A DNA stretch of 64,000 bases from Procambarus clarkii (GCF_040958095.1 NC_091165.1:25529123-25593122), one strand, 5' to 3'. Counted from the first letter of the stretch, positions 1 to 11,715 are shown. The notes: a model not told the origin generated them from the letters alone. Numbers and translations are program-made.

Positions 1-2
1 CA

Positions 3-164
3 CCTTCTCAGCTGATGACTCTACACCACAAAGAAAATGTGAGAGAGGATGACTTCAGTGAAAATAAAAAGGTGTTGACCATCGGTTTTTCTTCTTCTGA
101 GCATTATTACATAGATTTTCCCTTGGATAAAGCCCAGTCTGGTTCCACTGCGAGAGAATCGTGA
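3..164 (+). CDS. C-terminal exon of an unrecognised upstream gene (partial)
   Basis: An open frame enters from the window edge and ends at TGA 162-164. It gives about 53 residues of ordinary composition, with segments such as HHKENVREDDFSENKK and EHYYIDFPLDKAQSG. A pyrimidine-rich stretch ending in CAG at 9-11 could be the splice acceptor, which would start the exon at 12. The frame cannot be the vezatin N-terminus because it ends in a stop, so it is more likely the last exon of a separate + strand gene, with 3' UTR after 164. I do not recognise the protein. A chance open frame of this length is possible. Confidence 0.4.
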   Translation, partial: PSQLMTLHHKENVREDDFSENKKVLTIGFSSSEHYYIDFPLDKAQSGSTARES

Positions 165-935
165 CTTTGCTTGCTCTATAGTTAAAGATACCAAGAACAA
201 ATCCTGAAGGTACTCCAAGATGATTTAGATAAGCTTTTAAAATTATAAAAAAATTTGTAAATGGAGGCTTAGCTGAAAAATGTTGGGTTCTATGCCAAGG
301 TAATGATAATACTTGCCAAATTTAAGCTGAACATTGTTGAAATTGCCAAGTCTGCATGTGAAAGAAATCTGGGAGTCATGATTTGAAGGGATCTTAAACC
401 AAGAATACAATGTTTGAAATGGCATACTAGGCTTAAAAGCAAGATGAATTAGTAGACCTAATAAGAGCTAATATAATTCTTTTGCTTTATTTTTCATAAT
501 ACTATAGACATTAATAGACATTAATTATATACAAAGTGTAACCTAGTACACAGCAAAAGAGTTCATTCTCACTTAGAGTTTCAATAGCTTTCTTTGCTGT
601 TCTTTTTGTTTACCACCTCCAGGTATCTGGCTGGGCCTTTTTTCTCCTCACCTTTGTTTAATCATTTTGCATATACAGTACTCTCTCAAAATCTGCAGGG
701 GCCCCAGGCCAGGCACAGGGACTAGAAGAACTTCTGAAATCCTCTCCAGGTAAATTTCTGGTAAACCATCCACTGTTGTAGACCCTGGGTTTTCTCCACT
801 CAGTTTGTTGAGCTGAGCATTTAGCGGGAAACAGTTCATGCAAGGCCTAGGAAAAAGTGAATTTTCATCTTGTAACACTTCTGAACTAAAACAAAATTAT
901 AAATCATAAAAAATAATGACATTCACATATTCCAG
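165..935 (+). other. Intergenic/intronic DNA with one candidate vezatin exon at 699-760
   Basis: The stretch is mostly AT-rich with no clear gene. At 699-760, CTCTCTCAAAATCTGCAG is followed by a 62-nt open segment (ending ...GLEELLKSSPGKFL) and a GTAAAC donor. It leaves in phase 0, which matches the phase-0 start of the next vezatin exon at 936. It may be the exon before it. No initiator ATG for vezatin could be fixed in this interval. Confidence 0.3.
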
Positions 936-3900
936 GGAACACTGGATTCATTGAAAGAGAAATGGTCAAGACTTCATCCAGCTGTTTTAGGTACATACAT
1001 GGTAAGATGCAAACAAAGTCACTTCCATGCAGTATAAGAGCTCTTTTTATTTGTAGAGAGATTTCAATTATATTAGAAGATTTCTATATATTGCAAATAC
1101 TGTTATGGGTATATCATTTAGTATTTACAAAAACTTGTGCAAGGAAACACTCATAACAATGGTATCTCTTTTTACATAGCGAGAACTTGTTGGATATAAG
1201 AAAATTGTAGAGTGTGTTACGCAGAGTAAGTTGGTGAACAATGACGATTGGCTGGTCCTAGAACACTTTATGCCTGGTGGAGAGCAGCTTCATCACACTG
1301 GCTCTTTTGCTGCTCCATGGACCTCTTGGTATAAGATTGTCTTATTCATTGGGTAAGTAAACTGTCTGAAACAGATTTAATGTAAGAAATACTCTAACAA
1401 CCTTTATGTGCATGTTTTATTTTTGCATTCACAACAGCCTGATATTTTTTTTTTCCTTTACTTTTTTAGTACTACATACGTATTCAGGTGGTAGAGACCC
1501 AGCAATTTTGCCCTAAGTATTTTTAACAAATTTGCTCATTTAATTTTGGCTAGAGCTTAAGTGAAGCAGTTGATGTCTGCTTGCAATGTGATAAGCAGTT
1601 ATAGTAATCAATACAGTATAGTATTTTTATAAAGATTTCTTTGTAAACTAAAACCCTTAACCTCTTTTGTTATGACTACTAAAATATAATTTATACCAGT
1701 TAACCACTAATGCTAGCTAGTAATTTCTTTAATTTGACTGCTATCATATTGCCAAACTCATACTGTGCTGTACTTGCACATATTCATTTTAATTTTGAAT
1801 TTATTTTTATGGCAATAATATATGACAATTATTAAAAATTTTGACTTAATTTAACAATTACAAGGCTTTGTTTATACTGTATCTCATTGTAAATGCCTTT
1901 CATTCACTTGTAAAATTTGATCATATTCCTTTTTGTCCTATGTCTCTCAGGAGAATATAAGTTAAACACTCTTTAGGAATTTTTGTTTATCACAGAAACT
2001 GTATATAACTTGTGTCTTTCACAAGAAATGTATACAACTTGTGCCTGTCTCAGGAACTGTATTCAACTTGTAATTGCTATAGGAGTGGCTACACAAAACA
2101 TTATTCTGGATGTAATTGCCATACTATACTTTACTTATTGACCAGTAGAAGATGACTACTGTATATAGTAGAAATACTTTTCTTAAGGTGGGTAGCCACT
2201 CTTTCCTTAGCACTGTCTCTTATATCCATTTGTCTTTCAGATTCACCTCATTTCTTCTGAGTGTGCCGTTGGTGCTGTATCTAGCCTGTGAAACTTGGCT
2301 CGGCTACTTGAGTTTATCCATTGTTTTGACGTTTCCCGGCATTATGATTGTGGAAGAAACGTGAGTTGTGATTATAAAGAAACGTTGAAATTGGATCATA
2401 TATTGAATGAAACTTTACTTTTAGCATATTGTCAAATGCTAATTATTATATTTATCTCACCATGCTTCAGTTGACATTGTATGTGCTGTACAGTGCAGCT
2501 TTGTCTGAATACTAGTAGAGACTGTGGACCATTCCACAAAGGATTATGATCCATTGAGCATTTTTTTTTGACTGAAAATTGTGTTTTGCTTTTCTTACCC
2601 TCAATGATGGAACATATCTTTGTGCCTTTATATTCTCAACCAAATAATATATAATACTTTTAAACATGCATAATGGAACATGAAACACTGGAAGAAAATC
2701 AAATATCAGTCAATATATTTTTTAAATATTATTTACAAATTTATAATTTATGTTGGAACTATAAAAAGTAGTTTTACTTTTCAGCTCTGCATTTATTCGT
2801 CATCTCATTCTTACATATAATATAAAAGAATTTGTATTGCTGATGAAAGAAACGAGCACAAACGCTTCAAGATCTGTGCGACTCCTGCAGGAGGTTGATC
2901 TCATCACCAAGGGTTTTGTATTGTGAGTATTAATGCCATAGTTTGCAGGGTTGGGCTACTGTTCTTAGATTTTATTGTATCATTTTGAATTGTCATGTAC
3001 AGTGGATTCCCACACCAACAGAGCCGGTCAAATACAAGATCTGATGGATTGGACAGATTTGGGTCTAGAGAATATCAGATGTAATGGATTTTGAATTCAG
3101 AATCAAATTCTTGCTAGATTTTGATACTTTTTAATATTTTTTTATTATACAATATTTCCTAATTTTTTCCTGGACTGTTGCATTCCCATTTCATGAAAGT
3201 GAGAAATGTAATAATTATTCAAAAGAAATGAATGGAATAATAATTATACAATTTTGTTTCTTTATATCCCAGAATTCTTACAATATCTAGAAATTTGTGT
3301 TTAAGTGGGCACCAGAGGTTAAGTCATACAGCAGTCTGTGTGAGAAATGAGTTCACTAAAACCTTATGCTGAAAAATGTAGCCAAAGTTATCATTATAAG
3401 GAAAAAATGGGGTTGCATATCAGAAACCTCCAAATGTCTACTTTCTGAGTTAGTCCCCTTAGATCAGTGGCTTCCAACCTTTTCAGGAATGTTCCAATTT
3501 TTAATACTCTTAAAAACCCCTTGGAGGATTGTGACCCACCAGCTGAAAACCACTGCCCTAGATGTTCCTAAGACAGGCTCACTCAGTGCCTCATCAGACA
3601 GGTTCATGATAGTCAGGGCAGTGTGACATTCCATGCCAAGATATAGAATACCTTTTCTCTATGAGAAAATATTGAGGCTGTACGATGGGAATGAAGCCAC
3701 ATCCCTGGACTCCCCAGGCACACACACACACACACAGATTCCTGAGCCTACTGGGCTCTGTCATATCTACATTTAAAACTGTGTATGGAGTCAGTCTCCA
3801 CCACATCACTGCCTACTGCATTCCACCTGTAAACTACTGTGACACTGAAAAAGTTCTTTCTAACATCCCTGTGGTTCATTTGGGTACTCAGTCTCCACCT

Positions 3901-6900
3901 GTGTCCCCTTGTTTGCGTACCACCAGTGTTGAATAGTTTATCCTTGTCTACCCTGTCAATTCCCCTGAGGATTTTATAGGTAGTGATCATGTCTCCCATT
4001 ACTCTTCTGTCTTGATCACTACCTACAAAATCCTCAGGGGAATTGACAGGGTAGACAAGGATAAACTATTCAACACTGGTGGTACGCGAACAAGGGGACA
4101 CAGGGGGAGACTGAGTACCCAAATGAACCACAGGGATGTTAGAAAGAACTTTTTCAGTGTCACAGTAGTTTACAGGTGGAATGCAGTAGGCAGTGATGTG
4201 GTGGAGACTGACTCCATACACAGTTTTAAATTTAGATATGACAGAGCCCAGTAGGCTCAGGAATCTGTGTGTGTGTGTGTGTGCCTGGGGAGTCCAGGGA
4301 TGTGGCTTCATTCCCATCGTACAGCCTCAATATTTTCTCATAGAGAAAAGGTATTCTATATCTTGGCATGGAATGTCACACTGCCCTGACTATCATGAAC
4401 CTGTCTGATGAGGCACTGAGTGAGCCTGTCTTAGGAACATCTAGGGCAGTGGTTTTCAGCTGGTGGGTCACAATCCTCCAAGGGGTTTTTAAGAGTATTA
4501 AAAATTGGGACATTCCTGAAAAGGTTGGAAGCCACTGATCTAAGGGGACTAACTCAGAAAGTAGACATTTGGAGGTTTCTGATATGCAACCAAATTTTTT
4601 CCTTATAATGATAACTTTGGCTACATTTTTCCATGCTGGGACCGCATACTCCAGGATTGGTCTTACATATGTGGTGTACAAGATTCTCTGTAAGGAATCA
4701 TTCAGAGGGAAGGTTTTGAAGGGTAGAGAAGGTGGTGCTGGGGAAGAAGAGCGGTGAAAAATAAGATTGTGAAGGAGAGGGAAGGTAATGAAGGGTCAGG
4801 AAGGTGGTGAAGGGTAGGAAAGATGGCAAAGAGGGGGGGGGGAAGGGTGTGATGGTGTGTAGTTAAAATGGTTACAGTGATGAAGATAATGAGTAGTGAA
4901 ACTGTGGTGTTTGTCACCCAAGCAACACCAGGTTACATACTGTGTGTGTGTTTCATGTTAAGGCACCTATGCACTTACTAAATATCAAACTGTTTTTGTG
5001 TATTTCATTTTAATAGCAGTAATATTTTTCAACACAGTGTATAAATTTCTTTCACCCTAGAGCTCAAGGATCTATCCCAGCCACATTCAGTGAGGAGTCT
5101 GACTTTCCACAATGTTTCAACCTTTGTTCTGCTCTCATCTCTGCTCTAAACTCTTTGGGGCAAGTCCTGTATCAGAACCATCAATACTTAGGACAGTGTA
5201 GTCCAGAGTATCCCTGTATGAGGCAGCTCTTTAATAAAGTGGAAGCACCAGATTTTAAAAGAAGTGGTTGTAACACTGAATACATAACTTTTTTGAAGGT
5301 AATGTATGCCATAATTTTTATTTATTTAATTACATGTCTTTATATATAGTAAAATATATCAAAATTTTCTAGGGATTGCAGGGGAATTGTCTTCAGTTTG
5401 CAGTTCAGTTAGACAGAGAACAGTTGTACTTTGTATATAAAGATAAGACAATGTATAATAATTTGTTCTTTTGCAAAATTCCTTATTATTGTAAAACATT
5501 TTGAGCAAGTCTAAAGCCAGTAAATATGATTATTATGAATAATTTGAAATTATCTTGTGGCAAATTGTTGAAGATTCATTATACCCACGGAAGGTTAATG
5601 ATTACTAGCCTGAATAAACTTGAAGGACACTTCATGGACTATATGAAGATACCAGCATGTCCACTGCTGTAGGGCTTTAAAACTGTCAAACTATTAAAAT
5701 GCTTACTTCTACAAAATGATAATACAGTATGTACTTTATCTGAGCTGAACAGTGCTCTTTAGATTATGATATTTTTGTTTTATTTATTAAGTCTGCCAGA
5801 AGGGACACAAATGTAATTTTTCTTACATTACCTGACTGAAAAATGTACTTGACTTGGCTGTGAGCACTCTTAATAAATTTGAGTAATTAAGTTGTAGAAT
5901 GCAATTAGCTTTGTCTAATATCAATTAAATATTTTCAACAGAAATGGGTAGCCATCACAAAGCTTCAGCTCTCAGCTGTTTTGACAGAGCTTCTCCTGTG
6001 TGTTCATAAGCCATTGATGCTAGATAAGCTCTATGATATGCGTAATAAATTATTTTCAAGCAGTCAAGTTGTTGTAGTTAAGAGAGAAACCAAATTCCTC
6101 AGGAACAATCTTGAATATACCAGATCTTTTTGGCTTCGAGACAGACAGGAAGAGGAAAAACCAACAAGCCTTGAAGAGAAGAAAAAGAATGTGTATATAG
6201 CAATACATAGCCTGAGTTTACATATGCAAGCTGCATTATTCAGAGTACAGGACCTTGAAAATAAGTTTGAAAGTGAAAATGTTTCAAATAACTTTACCCA
6301 AGACTTTGAACAAGAACATCGTAACAATTTACCATCATATGAGTATGTAAGGGAACAGCTGTATGCGCTAAAAACGGAGTTAGATTCATGCCAAGGATGT
6401 TTAGAAGAAGCAGAAGCAAGAGCTGACCGAAAATATGGTAAAAATGACAGTGAACTGATGCCCAAGTTGGAACACCAACACAATACCAGTGACGAAGTGA
6501 ACAATGCTTTATTGCATGATGCCAAAAAGTCAGTTATTGTGCTTAATGACATTGAGGAATCTGTGATAGAAGACGAGGTGTTTGAGGCATATATTGATGA
6601 GGAGTATAAAGTCAAGCAGAGAGAAGATTGTGACAATGATTTCTGGACAACAAATAATAGAAAGGAACGGCAAATACTGAAACAACAAAAGGCACAAGGA
6701 AAGAGAGTGCTGAACGAGTTGCAGCCAATTTTAATAAAACGTAGGAAGATGTGGGAACAACGGGAGATGGCTGCATTGAGTAGGCAGCATACAAAAAAGG
6801 CACAGGTAAGTCTCGCTACATTGTTTGCTATATAAGAGAGCACAGATTGATTTTGCTATATTTGCTAACAACTTGAGAATGGTCCAGGACGGACCGAAAC

Positions 6901-8249
6901 GTCGTCGTCCCTTCAATTTCTAGTGTGTGGTCTGGTCAACATTTGCTAACATTGAAATGTGTTGTTCTTTCAGTTGCATTCAGAGTGTAACAATGCCAAA
7001 ATTCTTGTACTGTACTTAACATAGTCATATTTGCTTAAAAATATATCCATAATTACTTTACCAAAGTTGTATCATAAATGGATAAATGGCTCCATATATA
7101 TCTTGTTTGGAGTGTGTGTGTGTTTTATTTGGGTATATATCCATATGCAGTGCTTATTGTAATTATTTTTTTCCCACAGTTTCATTTAAGTTAATGTTCT
7201 GATATCTTTTATGTATCTTTTAAAACCAAAAATTCTATCTTTTACAGACTCTTAAGGTAGAAAGCTCTAAGGATGAAGAAGATAGTAAAGGTGAGTTTTT
7301 GAATAATTTAGATGATGGTAGTGTTATGCCTGAAGCTCAAGAAGTGAGGATGGAACAAAAAGTATGGGAAGCGGACATTCTGTGCAAGAGCCGTGCTACC
7401 GGCAACTATCTACAGTCGTCTCAGTTGAAAGATATAAATGGTTGTGAACCTTTACAAAAAGATATTGAGGAAATAGATAGTGATGAAGAGAGATTACAAG
7501 AATACAGGAAGCTCAAGCATGAATTGGATGAGGATGAGAAAAGAAGAATAAAAGAGGATGAGGAAGAAGGAAGTGTGCTCATGCCATTTGAAAGTCATGA
7601 AGGCTCTACAGAATTTAAGACTTCTAACTTTGAAGATCTAGAATATGAAAATCAGTGCCAATTAGAGGAAAAACAGATTATATGCTCTCCCATCTTCCAT
7701 AAGTATAAAGAGATTAGTGACAGTCTATCTGACCAAGAATATGGAAATGAAGAGCTACACAGTCAAGAAAAGAGTGCAGAACTTCGTAGGAGTGACAATG
7801 ATAATTTTGGTACAGATACTTATTCCTATCTCAAGTTTGGTCTTGTGAATCATGATGCTGTAACTTGTGCTGCATTACAGGAAGGTGAAAGTGAAACATT
7901 GATGACCGAATTCAAATCTGAACCAGTTGGGGAAACGAAAACTTCAATTTATAAATTAGATGAAAAAATGGATGAAGAGTTCATCCATAATGAAGAAATA
8001 GACCAGGACAATTCTCCCCATATAGACTGGAGCATCATCACTGTTCCTAATCGACAAACAGAAACCTTAGATGAGCGTATGCAGCTGTTTTCTGATGGTC
8101 AAAATATTGGTTTTCATGCAGAGGTTGCAGCCGAGGCACAAGCTGCTTCTAAAAAATTCTGGGCAGCATCATCTAACTTAAGTCAAATGTTTAAGGCAGT
8201 GGGAGAAGGTGAAGAAGTCTTTGGAAGTGATACAGATGATGATGAATAG
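936..8249 (+). CDS. VEZT: Vezatin (adherens-junction / myosin-VIIA-linked membrane protein), 5' incomplete
   Basis: Seven exons join in phase: 936-1001, 1180-1352, 2241-2360, 2785-2922, 5061-5298, 5942-6805 and 7248-8249 (stop TAG), 866 codons. All introns are GT-AG. Two adjacent hydrophobic segments (KIVLFIGFTSFLLSVPLVLY and LGYLSLSIVLTFPGIMIV) correspond to the vezatin transmembrane pair. RSVRLLQEVDLITKGF matches human RKALRLIQETEVISRGF. IAIHSLSLHMQAALFRVQDL matches the human coiled-coil region around AVRSLQLHLKALL. EAYIDEEYK...RKERQILKQQ...KRVLNELQPIL matches human EAYVDDIDID...RVLQELKSVL. The C-terminus has AEVAAEAQAA and an acidic tail GSDTDDDE, as in human AAEVAARSLS...FGDEEEE. Vezatin links cadherin-catenin junctions to myosin VIIA, and fly vezatin-like acts in dynein cargo transport. 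The true N-terminus is not resolved. The first listed exon is the least certain; the rest are firm. Confidence 0.9.
3465..3555. mobile_element. Small hAT-like MITE (left palindrome arm)
   Basis: It starts CAGTGGCTTCCAACCTTTTC and ends GCTGAAAACCACTG, resembling the CAGNGNTTCTCAACC type of hAT ends. The flanks CCTTAGAT (3457-3464) and CCCTAGAT (3556-3563) are a 7/8 match, fitting an 8-bp target duplication. It has no coding capacity. Confidence 0.65.
3738..3989 (-). mobile_element. LINE 3' end (C-terminus of ORF2), left arm
   Basis: Read on the minus strand it encodes TTYKILRGIDRVDKDKLFN...RTRGH...NFFSVTVVYRWNAVGSDV, the typical C-terminal tail of a CR1/Jockey-type non-LTR retrotransposon reverse transcriptase ORF. 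It is a 5'-truncated fragment. The same family recurs at 34577, 37180, 40665 and 63746. Confidence 0.8.
4013..4265 (+). mobile_element. LINE 3' end (C-terminus of ORF2), right arm
   Basis: This is the inverted partner of 3738-3989, with the same ORF2 tail on the + strand. It is not an independent insertion. Confidence 0.8.
4447..4537. mobile_element. Mirror copy of the hAT-like MITE (right palindrome arm)
   Basis: This is the reverse complement of 3465-3555 and sits at the exact mirrored position. It was therefore copied as part of the palindrome rather than inserted independently. Confidence 0.65.
4632..4692 (-). mobile_element. LINE reverse-transcriptase fragment beside the palindrome
   Basis: On the minus strand it reads ILYTTYVRPILEYAVPAW, a conserved segment just after the polymerase core of CR1/Jockey-type LINEs. 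It continues in frame for a few residues into the right arm, so the right arm is the side that keeps the original LINE context and the left arm is likely the copy. Confidence 0.7.
4700..5060 (+). other. Vezatin intron, purine-rich patch
   Basis: Bases 4700-4860 are G/A-rich (repeats of the kind GGTGAAGGGTAGGAA). The rest is AT-rich up to the acceptor at 5060. No gene is seen. Confidence 0.5.
6866..6936 (+). repeat. Conserved ~70-bp dispersed repeat with GGTCC-loop-GGACC-GAAACG core (copy 1)
   Basis: CTTGAGAATGGTCC is followed by a short loop, GGACCGAAACGTCG and TAGTGTGTGGTCTGGTC. The same block occurs at 22280, 48613 (minus) and 48687 (+). The GGTCC/GGACC hairpin followed by GAAACG resembles stem II and the GAAA core of hammerhead-like motifs. 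It lies in the last vezatin intron. Confidence 0.7.
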
Positions 8250-8640
8250 TGGATTTGCTATGTTTAGCCTGCAGGGCTTTGCTTTATGATATTAGATAAG
8301 GATTACATATACTGTAATTGACATGGAAAGTCAATTTTCTACATGTTCAAAGTTTATAATAGTAAATCAAACACTTGTACCATTAGTCAGTTACTTATTA
8401 GGAACATATATTTGCCTTAAGAATAGAACATTCAACCTTGTAATAATTGCTGAAGAGCCTAATAGCTGACAAGATAAAACAAATGCCTACTTGCTATTGC
8501 AATGAATTATAAAAAGAGCTAGAGTCCTAAAGCATTTTCTTTATTCTTTGCAGTTTTTATTCACTGATGTATATATTGACTTGAGTTTTTAGTGTGACTT
8601 AATGAAATTAAATATATTTTCTTAACTTATAACTGTATTT
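8250..8640 (+). other. Vezatin 3' UTR (probable)
   Basis: AT-rich DNA after the vezatin stop. No canonical AATAAA is seen; an ATTAAA variant near 8607 could serve. DIRS-like relic sequence begins soon after. Confidence 0.5.
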
Positions 8641-9900
8641 TCTGGGAGGACTCCTATTAATGGTTTCCTGGTGCTGGCTGCCTGGCAAGCTCCAGTCATT
8701 TCAGGCCATGTCAGACCTTTACTAGTCATAATAAGCTTACTGGGAACCAGTGCCAAAACCTGGCTCTCTCTTGAAAGGCTCGAGGAACAGGGGATGGAAA
8801 AATAATCCTACCAAGAAAGGACCACCAGGAAGTTGGATGAATTAAAACAAACGACAGCAAGTTAAACAAACGATAGAAAATGTGACAGCAAACCCTTGAC
8901 AGTCACAGACTGCAAAGGATCTGGTTCTTGCATAGCTTGCCAGATTCCGGTTTCTTGTAAATTAATAAAAGTCCCAGTTGGTCCCTCACAGGTTTCCCAG
9001 GTTTGGTGCCTTCTTTTGATAATTACTTACTCCCTCACAGGTTTGTATCTGGTTGGGCCTGGTTTGGGATTCTGTTGACTTCCCTCTCCCACATGTGTCC
9101 ATGCTCCACCTGGAAACTTGTCTCCAGCTGGTGGTGGATTGTCCCCCTGGGTCTCTCGTCGTTTGCTCGAGTGGCTCTGCAGGAGTCTGAACTTCGCCTG
9201 TGTGGTTTATCTTCTGGTCAGGGTTTGACTCTGAATGTTATGCCTTTTCTTCTGTTCTGTCCCTTTCACCACTGCCAAGACAGTCAACACACTGCTGTTT
9301 CTTCATCTCCAAGCTGGTTCCATGTTCCAGCTCCACTCTTTTCCCCAGTATTTAATTTTCCGAATCACTTTGGGGAGGGGAAGGGGAGGGGGTTGCTTCA
9401 GTCTTCCTTATGGGACTGGTTGCTATGGATAACTTGTCTTCTGACTTCCTGGGATTTGGCTCTTGGTTCTGTTTCCATTTGAGGTATGTGCAACATTCTG
9501 GTGACTGGTCTCTTGTTTTTGCCCCATTGCCACCAAATGGACAGTTGACGATGCATCCTTCTATTAGCTTTACAAATGTTCAGCTATCCCAAGGGGGACC
9601 TATTCGTATCGACTTACTTGGACCCCAGTGGCTTCTGATTTACTTGGGTTGATGAAGGCTTCTTTACCCCTTTCCTCCAGTTCAGCTGTTGCTCCAGGTT
9701 CTGTCCAGACTGGAGATGTTCTCTATAGTGTCCGTGGTTCATTGTTCCAGGGCCTGTTTGTCTCGGGTGTTCAGCTGTGTCATCCAATTTACCCACTCTG
9801 TGGTCTGCCCTCATGCCCGTGTTACTCATAAGTTTGTGGCTCTGTCTGCAAATTTGTTAATTGTCTTGGGCAACCAATAGGGCTCATGGGATTTGGCAAT
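8641..9900 (+). mobile_element. Ancient, badly broken DIRS-like retroelement relic
   Basis: From about 9100 to 9900 short blocks match the young DIRS element further on, in the same order and strand: GAGTCTGAACTTCGC against GAGCCTGAACTTCGC, and CAGCTGTTGCTCCAGGT against CGGCTGTTGCTCCAGGT. It covers part of the reverse transcriptase/RNase H region. It is much diverged with many breaks, clearly a fossil far older than 11716-18089. Membership of 8641-9100 is only inferred from its similar composition. Confidence 0.6.
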
Positions 9901-10636
9901 CCAACAGTGTTGATGACTCGTTCCTAAGTGATTAGAACTTTTAATGCTATACTGTATCTGATAAAAAAAAATGATGATACAAAAGAAAATCTTTGTTTAT
10001 AAGGAGAAATTTTAATGTCATTTTACACCAACCCAGATGTCATACAGATATCAAAGTGGATACTAGAAAGTCTCAGATATTTAGTGCTAAAAATAAACCA
10101 TCTGGTTAACAGTTTACAAAAGTGTTGGATCTGCAGTCTCAAAAATAGCTTTTCTTACAAAGTTTGTGCTTCTCTCTCGTACCAACAGAAGTTGATTATT
10201 TAACATTCTACTTACAAAATATAACAGCCTCAACAAAATAATTATTATATACAAAAAATAAGTGACAAAGTAAATAAATATACTGTATAACATTACACAA
10301 TAGGAAGCTAAGTACATCAGAAATAAAGATAGATTTTGGTCTGTAGGCAGGACTTTTAAATAAAATTCTGAACAGTTTTTCCTGTACTGCATTTGACATG
10401 AATATGGATTATATTGGTGTTAATGATTAATAGTCTTCTGTGTAGCAGGAAGAGAAAATTTATAATGAAGTTGAGTACTTACACAATACCGGATTTCTAT
10501 TTTGGATTATAAATCACATTCCTTCGTTTAAAATTACAAGGGCCAAGATTGTTTAACACACAATATATATATATACATTCAAATTTACATACAGGCACTC
10601 ATCAATACATAAAACATTCATAATGCAATGTAAATA
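9901..10636. other. AT-rich intergenic DNA, nothing recognised
   Basis: It contains short TA runs (near 10560). No coding exon, RNA gene or known repeat was seen on either strand. Confidence 0.5.
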
Positions 10637-10887
10637 CAGTGGAACCTCGAGTGATGAGCGACTCCAGTCATGAGCATTTCGAGTAATGAGTGAGCCACTT
10701 GCAGAAAATTTGTCCCGATTGACGAGCTTTTGCTCGATTAACGAGCAAACTACATGGTGCTTCCTAGCATTCCTGCTGGTTCTCGGATGCCTCCGACGGC
10801 AGTGTTGTTGTTGTTTCGAAAGACGAGCATTTCACATGACGAGCTCGGTGCCGGAATGGATTAAATTCATTAATCGAGGCACCACTG
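10637..10887. mobile_element. Tigger/pogo-like MITE
   Basis: The ends CAGTGGAACCTCGAGTGATG and TAATCGAGGCACCACTG form terminal inverted repeats with the CAGTGG...CCACTG signature of Tigger-like elements. TA lies directly outside both ends (10635-10636 and 10888-10889), the TA target duplication of the Tc1/mariner superfamily. At 251 bp it is non-autonomous. Internal ACGAGC-type motifs repeat. Confidence 0.8.
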
Positions 10888-10969
10888 TATATTATATATA
10901 TATAATTAAAAAATTACATTTAAAAAAAATCTTTCAAGAATGAAAATAGATTAACCAGCCACACTAACT

Positions 10970-11713
10970 TTGATATTCACCCAGGGAGAAGCAGACATTG
11001 ATGAAATAAACAACATTTAACCACAGCAGAAGCACATGATCACTGTATCCTGGTACTGTATATACATACCTAGTGGTAGCATGGCTAATAGATGAAGAAA
11101 GAGAAATGAAGCAGAGGGATGGCATACAAGAAAGATAAGGAAATGCTGGAGTTCCTAGTTGGAAGAGAAGTTGCCACAAGATGAAACAAAAAAGTAACTC
11201 AATTGAATAAGAGAAATGGCTAAAAAACAGTTTATGGAGTCCTTGGTGTAACAAGTAATTAGAAGACGAAAACACCAGATAAAGATAAAAAAAAAGACAT
11301 TGCAAAACTTCGGAGCAAGAGAAACTGTGGAAAACAAAACTTGACTAAGAATATAGGAGTGAAATAATGACAACCTCAAAAAAGAAAATATTGGTGAAGG
11401 ATTAAGTAATAAGTAATTTTTCCTTCTATTATTAAACTTATGTATATTCAGACTAGTCTTTTAGCATGTAAAGTTGGTGACAGAGAAGATTCATTAAACT
11501 ATCGACTAGTGTCACTGACCAGTGTGGTAGACAAATCATAAGAAAACCTAATAGACTAAATGGATGGAATCTCTCAAAAATAGCATAACAGACAGACAGT
11601 TTGATTTTTGATCTGGAAAGTAATTTGTAACACATTTACTATATTTTTATGACAAGACCATAAAGAGTTTAGATGCAGTCTGCCCAACCATCTCTTGATA
11701 GACTTTATCCAGC
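10970..11713 (+). mobile_element. LINE ORF2 relic, 5' part (interrupted by DIRS)
   Basis: The many-stop reading includes DREDSLNYRLVSLTSVV, matching the NYRPVSLTSVV start of CR1/Jockey-type reverse transcriptase. The upstream stretch looks like the linker between endonuclease and polymerase. It stops at the left end of the DIRS element and resumes at 18093. Confidence 0.7.
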
Positions 11714-11715
11714 TT

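Larger units (their letters stand above)
3371..4631. repeat. Near-perfect 619-bp inverted repeat with a 23-bp spacer in a vezatin intron
   Basis: Bases 3371-3989 are the reverse complement of 4013-4631 apart from scattered single differences: paired positions sum to 8002 throughout. The spacer is 3990-4012. Each arm holds unique DNA, a small hAT-like MITE, a short CA run and a LINE 3' end. The copy lies between vezatin exons 2785-2922 and 5061-5298, so the unspliced transcript could fold into a hairpin of about 600 bp. Confidence 0.95.

Noticed and set aside
21-218. Minus-strand frame starting MEYLQDLF, reminiscent of human vezatin YQYLQDL
   Set aside because: It is on the wrong strand relative to the gene, and the similarity is six residues only.
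648-878. Minus-strand frame of 76 codons
   Set aside because: Poor composition, and it overlaps a better + strand exon candidate with splice signals.
3000-3100. CAGTGGATTCCC start that might be another Tigger-like element
   Set aside because: No matching opposite end was found.
6064-6843. 259-codon minus-strand open frame
   Set aside because: It is the shadow of the vezatin exon 5942-6805, whose + strand reading matches vezatin.
9003-9482. 159-codon + strand frame
   Set aside because: It lies in the decayed DIRS-like relic; not a host gene.
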